In this document: piece by piece, positions 1-8,030 of the stretch
Numbering within the stretch: the first letter of the stretch is position 1
Layout of the letters: every line of letters starts with the position of its first letter
Source of the DNA: an uncultured bacterium
Lineage (GTDB): Bacteria; Cyanobacteriota; Vampirovibrionia; Gastranaerophilales; Gastranaerophilaceae
NCBI GenBank assembly: GCA_902777385.1
Contig: CACYTP010000001.1
Location: forward strand, 186,001 to 250,000
Reading direction: 5' to 3'
DNA: 64,000 bases
Translations under genes and position numbers: made by a program
Notes under the pieces: model-generated
Databases searched by the model: none
Told to the model about the DNA's origin: nothing
What the model saw: the letters and a program-made list of their open reading frames with translations, nothing else

Positions 1-138
1 AGCTTCTTCTAGCGAATGCATCTGTGGCATCAATAGTGTTATTAGCACTTAATTTGTTTGCTCGTTGATAACCGAGAACAGCGCTCGGACTCGCAACTTG
101 CCTCAATCGGAACATCCTGTCTAATCCAAAACATCCCC
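1..138 (-). ncRNA. ssrA: tmRNA (ssrA), 5' part, cut by window start
   Basis: Read on the minus strand from 138, the sequence opens GGGGATGTTTTGGATTAGAC and continues AGGATGTTCC, matching the canonical tmRNA 5' end (GGGG, then GGATTCGACAGGG in Bacillus). It continues through TTGCGAGTCCGAGC...CTCGG, the pseudoknot-1 region of known tmRNAs. A resume codon GCT at 46-44 then starts an open tag frame reading ANNTIDATDAFARRS up to the window edge; cyanobacterial tags also begin ANN. The tag stop, later pseudoknots and tRNA-like 3' end lie outside the window. It rescues stalled ribosomes together with SmpB. The 5' end is placed by similarity; the mature end could differ by one or two bases. Confidence 0.92.
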
Positions 139-166
139 ATAGAGTTTATTCTTAGTTGTATCTATG

Positions 167-194
167 ATTATAACCCAATTTCAGGATTTTTCAA
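167..194 (-). promoter_or_regulatory. Sigma-70-type promoter of ssrA
   Basis: On the minus strand a TTGAAA (194-189) is followed after 16 bases by TATAAT (172-167). The predicted start near 160 is about 20 bases upstream of the mature tmRNA 5' end, which fits a precursor trimmed by RNase P. Confidence 0.6.
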
Positions 195-205
195 CCCCTT
201 ACCTT

Positions 206-1198
206 TTAATATTCTTCAAATATTATCTTATATCTGAAATCAGGATATACAGGAATATTTCTGTTCGGATGATGTTTATACAGCTCCATAGATATTTCCG
301 CAGGTAAATCCTTTATCTGAAATTCTAATTCACTCTGTCTTGGAGAAATATTATTGCAACCTCCCTCTGCACCACAGCTTCCGCCTACATGTATATAATC
401 CTGAAATTCATGTATATTCTCTGCCGCATTCGGAGATGTTCTCATACCTATGTTTACAAGTTTTTGAATCTTTACATATCTGTATCCGAAATCTTTTGCA
501 TTCATTCCTACAAGCATTAAATAATGCGGATGCTCTCCGTCACTATACCCTTGCAGATTATCAATTATAAATCGTCCCATCTTATATCGGGCAGTGATTA
601 TTTTGTTTTTAGCATCAAAATACGCTTTATATGGCATAAAATTAGCAAATTTAGAATTACAAAATTCTTCCGTTTCCGGTTTATGTTTGAAAATATATAC
701 GCTCATAAATGTTACAAGCAAATTCGGATTATTTATAAATCTGCTCATCGCAGAAATTCCGGTGGTATTGTCTTCCCCTGATATGCAGATGGTATGTTGT
801 AAACCCCACCATGGCTTTCCGCTCTGAATTTGTCCGAAAATTTCGTTACTCGGTTCGTAAAGTGGTGTCCAAAATAATGATTTTTTTACATAATTCTTTC
901 TGATACTGTATATTTCATCTTTTGAAAGATAATTATATTCCTGTAAAGGGTTAATTTTTATGTATTGTGAGGTATCTAAATTGCTTTGCGAGGTTTTATC
1001 ATTAGAAGTTTCGTTTTCGGTATATCTTCTCTGCTCTGTGTTGTAGCTCTGTGGAGGCTCTGCCCTTTTTTCAGCCCGAATTTCCTCTATATCGCCGTAA
1101 TATCTCTGTGCTATAAAGTAAAAACCAAGTAACACAAATGCAGACAATAATAAAATAAGCGTTTTCTTATTATCAGATTTTTTTAAATTATCACTCAT
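206..1198 (-). CDS. Membrane-anchored protein of unknown function
   Basis: 330 residues. A short Lys-rich N-terminus (about 1-12) precedes one hydrophobic helix (about 13-30, LILLLSAFVLLGFYFIAQ), so the rest is predicted to lie outside the cytoplasm as a signal-anchor protein. Residues 31-85 are a polar, low-complexity linker. The C-terminal 240 residues look folded and contain four Cys residues, including a C..C pair near a Gly-rich GGSCGAEGGC segment that could form disulfides. I recognise no family. The ATG at 1198 has a GAGG-type ribosome binding site just upstream. It is the last gene before ssrA on the same strand; no terminator is obvious between them. Real gene: likely. Function: unknown. 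Confidence 0.75.
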   Translation of the reverse strand: MSDNLKKSDNKKTLILLLSAFVLLGFYFIAQRYYGDIEEIRAEKRAEPPQSYNTEQRRYTENETSNDKTSQSNLDTSQYIKINPLQEYNYLSKDEIYSIRKNYVKKSLFWTPLYEPSNEIFGQIQSGKPWWGLQHTICISGEDNTTGISAMSRFINNPNLLVTFMSVYIFKHKPETEEFCNSKFANFMPYKAYFDAKNKIITARYKMGRFIIDNLQGYSDGEHPHYLMLVGMNAKDFGYRYVKIQKLVNIGMRTSPNAAENIHEFQDYIHVGGSCGAEGGCNNISPRQSELEFQIKDLPAEISMELYKHHPNRNIPVYPDFRYKIIFEEY

Positions 1199-1211
1199 AA
1201 AATCCTCAGAT

Positions 1212-1688
1212 TTATTTAAGTATAATTAGATTATTTAACAAATATATGTGAAAACTTAATGCAAATAATACACCAAATATTGCACCGACAAAGACCTCTA
1301 ATGGAGTATGTCCCAAAAGTTCCTTTAATTTTCCGCCGATTGCCTGCACATCATGTTTATAAAAATCGGCCATCATTCTGTTTAAGCAGGCAGCTGTTTT
1401 CCCTGCCGCACGACGAATTCCTGCCGCATCATACATTGTAACAAGTGAAAATCCCAATGCCACCGCAAATATTATTGAATCAAATCCGGATATTAAACCT
1501 ACAGACGTAGATAAACCCATTACGCCTGCTGAATGAGCACTTGGCATTCCGCCGGTTGTTGTAAAAATTTTAAAATTTATTTTTTTTGATTTGATTACAA
1601 ATATACAAAACTTTATTACCTGTGCAAAAAATGCAGATAATAATCCTGTTGTTAAAACTTCTAAACTGTTACCTTGTAAGGCTATCAT
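1212..1688 (-). CDS. DUF212 / divergent PAP2 family membrane protein
   Basis: 158 residues with three to four hydrophobic segments. The motif GGMPSAHSAGV (about residues 46-56) and the later DAAGIRRAAGKTA stretch are characteristic of the DUF212 (YuiD-like) family, described as related to acid phosphatase and vanadium-dependent haloperoxidase (PAP2) proteins. The PSAHS motif corresponds to the phosphatase histidine signature. The gene starts inside the end of ispA, with a 20-base overlap, so the two are translationally linked. That coupling to prenyl diphosphate synthesis makes an isoprenoid phosphate or diphosphate substrate plausible, but this is inference; no substrate is established for the family. 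Family assignment is firm, activity is not. Confidence 0.85.
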   Translation of the reverse strand: MIALQGNSLEVLTTGLLSAFFAQVIKFCIFVIKSKKINFKIFTTTGGMPSAHSAGVMGLSTSVGLISGFDSIIFAVALGFSLVTMYDAAGIRRAAGKTAACLNRMMADFYKHDVQAIGGKLKELLGHTPLEVFVGAIFGVLFALSFHIYLLNNLIILK

Positions 1689-2580
1689 TTATACCCACTC
1701 TCTTTTTAATACCCGAAATAATCTCTAATAACGATTCTGATTTAATATTGAATGATTTTATAATATCACAACATTCATCTAAAAGGCAAGCCAATTTACA
1801 TTTAGAGGTATCCAAGCCATATAATGTTACATAAGTTAATTTATCGGCATTACTGTCTTTGCCTATCGTTTTACCCATTTCTTCGAATGTTGAAATTACA
1901 TCTAAAATATCATCACTTATCTGAAATGCTACTCCAAGTTTCTGTGCAAGTTCTGATATTTTTTCAATTTCTTTGTCGCTCGCTCCGGCAATAATGGCTC
2001 CTGCTCTGAGCGGCAGCCTGAATAAATCCGCTGTTTTATGTGTGTGGATAAATTCCAGTAATTCTTCCGGTTGTAAACCAAATATGTTATTTTTCCAATT
2101 TTTTTCAGCTTCGATATCGGCAACCTGTCCGCCTATTACTCCATAAGCTCCTGCATATTGCATGTATTCTTCCATAATTTTAACTAATTTTTCCGTACCT
2201 AAATTTTTTGAATGTTTAAGTATTATTTGAGGTGCAAAACTAATCAGTGCATCTCCGGCAAGGACTGCATTTGCTTCCCCAAAAACTTTGTGGTTGGTCG
2301 GTTTTCCACGGCGGAAGTCATCATTATCCATACACGGTAAGTCATCGTGTATAAGAGTTTGAGCGTGCAGCATTTCTATTGCACATGCTGTCGGAATTGC
2401 ATCTTCAATATTTCCGCCAAAGATGCGGCAGCTTTCCATACACATAATCGGGCGAAGTCTTTTACCGGGTAGTGTTACGGTGTATTTCATTGATTTAAAA
2501 ATATCTTGCGGAAAATCATTTTCCGGCATAAATTCATCAAGTTTTTTATTTATAAGTTCTATGTATTCATTCAGGTTCAT
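1669..2580 (-). CDS. ispA: Short-chain polyprenyl diphosphate synthase (farnesyl/geranylgeranyl)
   Basis: 303 residues, the usual length for bacterial farnesyl or geranylgeranyl diphosphate synthases. The first Asp-rich motif is DDLPCMDND (about residues 80-88), a DDxxxxD form typical of IspA-type enzymes. The second is DDILD (about 218-222). GKRLRP near residue 40 and GGQ/VADI segments are also typical. It condenses IPP with allylic diphosphates in the cytoplasm to supply quinone, undecaprenyl and other isoprenoid chains. The ATG overlaps the rsgA stop by four bases (ATGA), so the two genes share a transcript. Product chain length cannot be decided from sequence alone. Confidence 0.93.
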   Translation of the reverse strand: MNLNEYIELINKKLDEFMPENDFPQDIFKSMKYTVTLPGKRLRPIMCMESCRIFGGNIEDAIPTACAIEMLHAQTLIHDDLPCMDNDDFRRGKPTNHKVFGEANAVLAGDALISFAPQIILKHSKNLGTEKLVKIMEEYMQYAGAYGVIGGQVADIEAEKNWKNNIFGLQPEELLEFIHTHKTADLFRLPLRAGAIIAGASDKEIEKISELAQKLGVAFQISDDILDVISTFEEMGKTIGKDSNADKLTYVTLYGLDTSKCKLACLLDECCDIIKSFNIKSESLLEIISGIKKRVGINDSLTR

Positions 2581-3578
2581 AATCTGTCTTCTTCCTCAAT
2601 TTCTTTATAAACTTGTTGTTTAAGATTATTTCTGGCACTCAAACGTTTGCGTTCAGAAATTTTTGCAACTGATTTGTTGTTTATTAGTTTTTTATTATGT
2701 TCAACTTTTTTGCCTTCATATTTTATTTTTTCTTTGTATTCCTTTGCCTCTTTTACAAATTCAAGGTAGCTTTCATATCTTGAGTCATCTATATCTGCGA
2801 AATGCTCAAGAACATTACAACCGTCTTCATTTATATGTAAGCAATCCCCGTATTTACATCCATCTCTTAGCCCTATCATTTCGTCAAACAGCAAATCAAC
2901 ATCTGCAGGTAAGATAAAATCGAATTTTACGTTACTAAATCCGGGAGTATCAACTATACTTGAGTATTCATCAATCTTAATTATTTCACAGTGTCTTGTT
3001 GTGTGAGTTCCTCGTTGCAATTTCTCACTTACGGATTTTGTTCTGAGATTAAGTTCAGGATTTATTGCATTAATAAGACTTGATTTCCCGACACCTGAAT
3101 TTCCGCATAAAACACTTATTTTACCTTTTAATAACTCTTTAAAAGCATTTATTCCCTGATGTTCTGTTGCAGATGTGAATACTATTTTAAACCCTAATTT
3201 TTCATATATTCCAAAAATCTGATTAATAAGATTTTCCTCAAAATCAAGATCTTCCTTATTAAAGCATAATATTGTCGGAATTTTATAGTACTTTGCAAGT
3301 GCAATATATCTGTTAAGCTGTATAAGATTTAAATCAGGTTGTTTTAAAGCACTTACTATAATAATTTGGTCAATATTGGCAACACTCGGACGTGCAATAA
3401 AATTTTTGCGTGGAAGGATTTTTTCTATGTATCCGTTGTTAAATTCAACAAAATCTCCAACCAGTATTTTTTCTTTCTGCTTTTTTAATACTTCTCTGAC
3501 TTTACATTCAAAAACCTCCGCATCTGCGGTTACATAGTAAAAGTCTGAATGAATTTTGTATATCTGTCCTTGTGCCAT
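2577..3578 (-). CDS. rsgA: Ribosome small subunit-dependent GTPase A (RsgA/YjeQ)
   Basis: 333 residues with the circularly permuted GTPase order of RsgA. An N-terminal OB-like domain (1-65) is followed by the G4 motif (NKED, about 104), then G1 (GNSGVGKSSL, about 157), then G3 (DTPG, about 210). A zinc-binding Cys/His segment follows (C-x4-C-x-H-x5-C, near 241-253). A basic tail of about 50 residues ends the protein. RsgA is a late-stage maturation factor of the 30S ribosomal subunit. It is the upstream gene of an overlapping rsgA-ispA-DUF212 run. Confidence 0.95.
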   Translation of the reverse strand: MAQGQIYKIHSDFYYVTADAEVFECKVREVLKKQKEKILVGDFVEFNNGYIEKILPRKNFIARPSVANIDQIIIVSALKQPDLNLIQLNRYIALAKYYKIPTILCFNKEDLDFEENLINQIFGIYEKLGFKIVFTSATEHQGINAFKELLKGKISVLCGNSGVGKSSLINAINPELNLRTKSVSEKLQRGTHTTRHCEIIKIDEYSSIVDTPGFSNVKFDFILPADVDLLFDEMIGLRDGCKYGDCLHINEDGCNVLEHFADIDDSRYESYLEFVKEAKEYKEKIKYEGKKVEHNKKLINNKSVAKISERKRLSARNNLKQQVYKEIEEEDRL

Positions 3579-3619
3579 ATAAGAAGAATTTTACAAAAAA
3601 TAAATCTGCTTTGCAAATC

Positions 3620-4708
3620 TTATTCTATAAAATCGGCAAGTATGTAATTACTCAAAAGTACTCCCTCTGTTGAAAACTTGTATCCGTATTCGGTTTTTAT
3701 TAAATGCCCGCTGTCCAGATATTTTTTTATAATAATTTTATATTTATCATTAAAATCAATATTATATTTTGAATTAATTAAATTTACGTTTATCCCTGCC
3801 ATTCTCCTAAATCCCAAAAATATTTCTTCTTCAAGTTTTTCTGACTCGGTTAATTGTTTTTGTTCGGCAGGTATGGCAGGGTTGTTAAAATAATTTTTAA
3901 AAGTATTCGTATTTGAATATCTTATTCCGCAAATATAACCGTGTGCAGCTATTCCAAAACCATAGTATGTATTATTATTCCAATAATTCAGATTATGTTT
4001 CGAGTAAAAATTTTTTAATGCAAAATTACTTATTTCATAGTGTTCAAAATTCTTTGAGGTCATTATTTCAATTGCTTTTAAGTACATATCTGCCTGTAAA
4101 TCTTCATCCGGCAAATTTTTCGGATAGTGGCTCTTAAAATAACATCCGTCATCAATTTTTAATCCGTATAACGAAATATGCTGAATACCCAGTTTTGTTG
4201 CTGTAATTAAATCATTTTCAAAATCTTCGCACTTTTGTTCCGGCAGTCCGTAAATAAAATCAAGGCTGATATTATCAAATCCTGCTTTTTGTGCCTCTGA
4301 AACAACGATTTTTACTTGTTTTGAAGAGTGTTTTCTTCCTATTATTTTTAAAATATCATCATTAAACGTCTGGCATCCGATGCTAATACGATTTATACCT
4401 GTTTCTTTTAAAGCTTTTAAATATTCGTATGATAAATTTTCAGGATTAAGTTCAGCTGTTATTTCAGTATTTTCAGAGACATTAAATAGATTAATTAAAT
4501 GTTTGAATTCTTCAGGAGTCAGCAGAGATGGGGTTCCGCCGCCAAAATACAGGGTATCTAATTCTTCATTCTTGTACCTGTACTGAATTTCTTTTGACAA
4601 ATTTTTTAAATAGGGTTCTTTGTATTTGATTTCAGGAAATGAAACAAACGAACAGTAATTACATTTTTGTCTGCAAAAAGGAATATGTATGTAGGCATTT
4701 TTTGTCAT
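3620..4708 (-). CDS. hemW: Radical SAM heme chaperone HemW-like protein
   Basis: 362 residues from the ATG at 4708. IHIPFC-x3-C-x2-C near the N-terminus is the radical SAM [4Fe-4S] motif in the context shared by HemW and HemN, followed by the YFGGGTPS box and an IS-IGCQTF segment. The C-terminal part has the HemN-type helical domain. The length fits HemW, a heme-binding chaperone often misannotated as coproporphyrinogen dehydrogenase; true HemN is about 450 residues. An ATG at 4726 would add six residues. I prefer 4708 because a TATAAT lies exactly six bases upstream, which suits a leaderless mRNA, and neither start has a Shine-Dalgarno sequence. Confidence 0.88.
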   Translation of the reverse strand: MTKNAYIHIPFCRQKCNYCSFVSFPEIKYKEPYLKNLSKEIQYRYKNEELDTLYFGGGTPSLLTPEEFKHLINLFNVSENTEITAELNPENLSYEYLKALKETGINRISIGCQTFNDDILKIIGRKHSSKQVKIVVSEAQKAGFDNISLDFIYGLPEQKCEDFENDLITATKLGIQHISLYGLKIDDGCYFKSHYPKNLPDEDLQADMYLKAIEIMTSKNFEHYEISNFALKNFYSKHNLNYWNNNTYYGFGIAAHGYICGIRYSNTNTFKNYFNNPAIPAEQKQLTESEKLEEEIFLGFRRMAGINVNLINSKYNIDFNDKYKIIIKKYLDSGHLIKTEYGYKFSTEGVLLSNYILADFIE

Positions 4709-4714
4709 AAGATA

Positions 4715-4742
4715 ATTATAAATCATATTTTTGATTTGCCAA
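4715..4742 (-). promoter_or_regulatory. hemW promoter, probably leaderless
   Basis: On the minus strand TTGGCA (4742-4737), 16 bases, then TATAAT (4720-4715). Six bases separate the hexamer from the ATG at 4708, so the predicted first transcribed base is the A of the start codon. Confidence 0.5.
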
Positions 4743-4788
4743 TAATGTTTTTTTTGATATCATTAATTTAAGAAGAGGGTAAGGGATT

Positions 4789-6333
4789 ATGTGTATAAAG
4801 AAAATTTTATTGACAGTTTCTGCATTAATGCTTATGTGTACTCAAACAAATGCAAAGCAGTTTTGGGATAATCATTTGCGTACGGATTTTTTGAATAATT
4901 CAACAGTAATATATGCCATAAATATTCGTACTTTTAATGCAAAAGATACGGATAACAACGGTATAATAGATTTTTCCGAGGGTGAAGTTTCAGGTAATTT
5001 TATAAATGCTATCAGCAGACTTGATGAACTTCAGCAGCTTGGAGTTAATACTATTCACATGTTACCTGTAACACCGGTCGGTAAAATAAAAGCTCTAGGT
5101 ACTGCAGGTTCTTTGTATTCAGCCGCAGGGTTTAATTCAATTAATCCGCAGTTGCAGGACCATACTTTACCATTAACGGCAGAACAACAGGCGAAAAAAT
5201 TTGTAGAAGCAGCCCATAGCAGAGGGATTTCCGTAATTGTTGATGTTCCGGCATGCGGCTCTTATGATTTATTTTTGCAGCGTCCCGAATTATTTGTGAA
5301 GGATGCGTCAGGACAGCCTGTTATTCCGTCAGACTGGACAGATGTAAGGCTTTTAAATACCGGTGATGAAAATAGTATTAATCCTGACGTATTGAAATTG
5401 TACAAAGAATTTGTTGACATGGTGCAAGACATGGAAATTGACGGTATCAGGGTAGATGTAGCTCATTCAAAACCTGCTAAATTCTGGAAAGAATTAATTG
5501 ATTATTCAAGGAAGAGAGATCCTGAATTTTTATGGCTTGCGGAATCTTCTGATTCTTGGAAGGATGCTGTTTCGCCAAAAGCTGTTTATACACCTTATGA
5601 CAAACTTTTGGAGGCAGGATTTGACGGATATTACGGCAGCTATTTCAATTTAAAAAACTGGACTACAGCTAAAGAATTAAAGGAGCAAGTAAATTTAAAT
5701 CTGTCATTAGAGAAAAAATTAGGTACAAAAAAAAGTGTTATCGGAAGTTTTACTACACATGACGAATTAAGTCCGATGTTGGAAAAAGGCAGAAACTACA
5801 GTAAAATGATTATGTGGCTTAATGCAACATTGCCTCTAAATTCATATTTTGTAGACGGATTTGATACCGGAGATAATTATATTTATTTCTGGGCAAATAA
5901 AAAAGCGGATACTACTTATACTGATGATGAATATTATTTTGTACACAAAGGGAAAATAGATATTTTCAATTTTTCACGCAAGCCGGGTGGATTTGACAGT
6001 AAATTACAGCAAGAATTTGTAGTGTCAAATCATATAAAACGGTTATTACTTCCTGTTTATAAAAATGGCGAATTTAAGTTTTTATCTTCCGCAAATTCAT
6101 CTGTATTTGCCTATGCAATAAGTAATTCTGAAATGACAGTTATTGTTATCGGAAATCTGAATTTCAAATCGGAAGAAGTTTCAAAAGTTTCTGTTCCGAA
6201 ACTGAAAGCAGAAACCCCTGTTATGCCAATGACTTTTAACAGTATTCCTGTGATTAAGAACGGAAAAATAGAATCAAAAATGGCTCCCGGAGAAATTCAA
6301 GTATTAATTTTTGATAATTTTTCTATACTATAA
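4789..6333 (+). CDS. Exported GH13-family glycoside hydrolase (alpha-amylase-like)
   Basis: 514 residues. Residues 1-22 form a Sec signal peptide (KKILL...TNA), so the enzyme is exported. The body is a GH13 TIM barrel: YAINIRTFN at strand 1, a calcium-site-like DTDNNGIIDF insert, LGVNTIHMLPVTPVG, then VIVDVPACGS. Catalytic candidates are D223 in GIRVDVAH (nucleophile), E252 in LWLAESSD (acid/base) and D325 in TTHDELSP (stabiliser), so the triad appears intact. A beta-rich C-terminal domain of about 90 residues follows. It probably cleaves alpha-glucans outside the cytoplasmic membrane. The exact specificity is unknown, and the neighbours are not sugar transporters. Start chosen at the ATG with an AGGG-containing ribosome site. 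Confidence 0.85.
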   Translation: MCIKKILLTVSALMLMCTQTNAKQFWDNHLRTDFLNNSTVIYAINIRTFNAKDTDNNGIIDFSEGEVSGNFINAISRLDELQQLGVNTIHMLPVTPVGKIKALGTAGSLYSAAGFNSINPQLQDHTLPLTAEQQAKKFVEAAHSRGISVIVDVPACGSYDLFLQRPELFVKDASGQPVIPSDWTDVRLLNTGDENSINPDVLKLYKEFVDMVQDMEIDGIRVDVAHSKPAKFWKELIDYSRKRDPEFLWLAESSDSWKDAVSPKAVYTPYDKLLEAGFDGYYGSYFNLKNWTTAKELKEQVNLNLSLEKKLGTKKSVIGSFTTHDELSPMLEKGRNYSKMIMWLNATLPLNSYFVDGFDTGDNYIYFWANKKADTTYTDDEYYFVHKGKIDIFNFSRKPGGFDSKLQQEFVVSNHIKRLLLPVYKNGEFKFLSSANSSVFAYAISNSEMTVIVIGNLNFKSEEVSKVSVPKLKAETPVMPMTFNSIPVIKNGKIESKMAPGEIQVLIFDNFSIL

Positions 6334-6385
6334 CAGCAAAAAAAATATTTTACGGGTTTTAAACCGTCAGACAGGAAATTAAGGT

Positions 6386-7504
6386 ATGGCAAGTTTACTT
6401 CAAAATGTACAATCTGCAACAGTTAAAGCTTCTGAAAATCATGCCGGCGGAAATTCGGAACATGCATCAGTTGTTTCTTCTGAAATAAAATCTAATGTAA
6501 AGGATGAACAATCCGTAAGCGAACAGGTTATTAATAAACCAAATTCAAAAAACTATTTCAACAAAAAAACTATTTTGGGGAGTCTTGCCGGATTAGCTGT
6601 ACTGGGCGGCTCAATTCTTGCGGTTAAAAAATATTCTTCAAAAGCTGTCGCACAGGAGAGTGAAAAATTAACACCTGAAATTATAAAAAATAAAATAAAT
6701 AGTACGGAAGCCCGTGTAGCAGAACTTAGAGAGATAATAAGAGAAAATTACCTGTCAAAGAAAAACCATATTATAAAAGAATTAAATCAGTTTGGAGAAT
6801 TTGACTATAAAGTTCCGTTTGAGAATGCAAAGCAGCTGAGAGAAAAAATTGAATTACTGGAAAAAAATTCAGCTTCAAGTGTAGAAAATTCAACAAAAAT
6901 AATAAACGAGAATAAAGCAATAATAAATTCCAAAATGGAAAAATTATCGTCAAATGAGCGTTGGAATAGATTAAATCAGCTAAGAGAACAGTTAAGAAAA
7001 ATTTTAGATGATAAATCTGCTTCTGTGGAACAAAAAAATATTGCAAATGAGAAAATTCCGCTAGTAAATGATTTACTCATAAATATGATTTATCCTGAAG
7101 AAGCTGCTGCATATAAGGGAATTTACGGTTTGACAGACAAACAAACCTATGAACTTGTAACTACGGAATTCCCTACGGGAGATGCGTTTATGAAAGAATT
7201 TGACCGAATTAAGGATAAAGAAATACCGTTCAGTTTTGATACTATGGAAAAAAGATTTTCACATAACGGCAGCTTATCTGAGCATGATTTATTCCCTGAA
7301 GAAACAGAAACAATACAAATAAATGAAAAACGAATTAAAGATATAAATGTTGCAATAAAAACTGCAAAAGATTTATACGAAAAATACTCCGGAAAAATTA
7401 AAGCACTGGCAAATGAATTCAGACAGATGCCTGAAACACAGGAATTAAAATCTTTGACAAAACAGATTAAGGAATTAAAAAATTCACTAAGTGAAGCTGC
7501 TTAA
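6386..7504 (+). CDS. Single-pass coiled-coil protein, unknown function
   Basis: 372 residues. A Ser/Glu-rich N-terminus (1-52) is followed by a basic patch and one Gly-rich membrane helix (about 58-78, LGSLAGLAVLGGSILAV), then YSSKA. Two coiled-coil stretches (about 90-215 and 305-370) are rich in Glu, Lys and Leu heptads. No enzymatic motif is visible. The layout of polar tail, KK, Gly-rich helix, then charged domain recurs in the proteins at 16122-18227 and 26190-26630, which suggests a lineage-specific family. The ATG at 6386 follows TTAAGGT. An inverted repeat ACGGGTTT/AAACCGT sits just upstream at about 6353-6367. Confidence 0.7.
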   Translation: MASLLQNVQSATVKASENHAGGNSEHASVVSSEIKSNVKDEQSVSEQVINKPNSKNYFNKKTILGSLAGLAVLGGSILAVKKYSSKAVAQESEKLTPEIIKNKINSTEARVAELREIIRENYLSKKNHIIKELNQFGEFDYKVPFENAKQLREKIELLEKNSASSVENSTKIINENKAIINSKMEKLSSNERWNRLNQLREQLRKILDDKSASVEQKNIANEKIPLVNDLLINMIYPEEAAAYKGIYGLTDKQTYELVTTEFPTGDAFMKEFDRIKDKEIPFSFDTMEKRFSHNGSLSEHDLFPEETETIQINEKRIKDINVAIKTAKDLYEKYSGKIKALANEFRQMPETQELKSLTKQIKELKNSLSEAA

Positions 7505-7570
7505 TTATTTAAAAACAAAATTAATTGTGATATTATAAACAAAGAGGTAACTTTAGGAGAGTTTTTAAAT

Positions 7571-8017
7571 ATGAATATTTCCTTAATGAAATTGATAACA
7601 ATGTTGAGCTGTTTTATCGGTGTTGTATGTGCATTTTTATCTCTGCTGCCATATATAGGCGGCGTGGTATTTTTTGTACTTATTTGTTTTACGGCAGTAA
7701 TTGTAATTTCATTATTGATGAAGGCTAAGGTATTGCAAATAGAATCTGTACAGGAAAGTCTTGCTATCGGAGGTATTTGCGGATGTCTTTCTTCTCTTGC
7801 ATTTACATTGATTTATATTCCTATGGTAATTATTCTTGCAAGAGTTTTTCACTATTTTACAAATTATGGCGTTGCTCTGTTTTTTGGACATGCAAACCTT
7901 TTTGTAATAATAATACTTTCTGTGTTTTTGGCAATTATTAGTGCTACAATTAATGCTTTTACGGGCTTTGGAGTTTATTATTTAACAGAACTTTTTAAAA
8001 ATATGAATAACAGATAA
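7571..8017 (+). CDS. Small polytopic membrane protein, unknown function
   Basis: 148 residues, almost entirely hydrophobic, with four predicted membrane helices (about 8-28, 30-50, 65-92 and 112-140). There is a short basic-polar C-terminus. Gly and Cys are frequent (GGICGCLSS). An AGGAG ribosome site lies eight bases before the ATG. It ends one base before an alternative mtnA start and is probably co-transcribed with mtnA. No family recognised. Confidence 0.7.
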   Translation: MNISLMKLITMLSCFIGVVCAFLSLLPYIGGVVFFVLICFTAVIVISLLMKAKVLQIESVQESLAIGGICGCLSSLAFTLIYIPMVIILARVFHYFTNYGVALFFGHANLFVIIILSVFLAIISATINAFTGFGVYYLTELFKNMNNR

Positions 8018-8030
8018 TATGGAGAAAATT

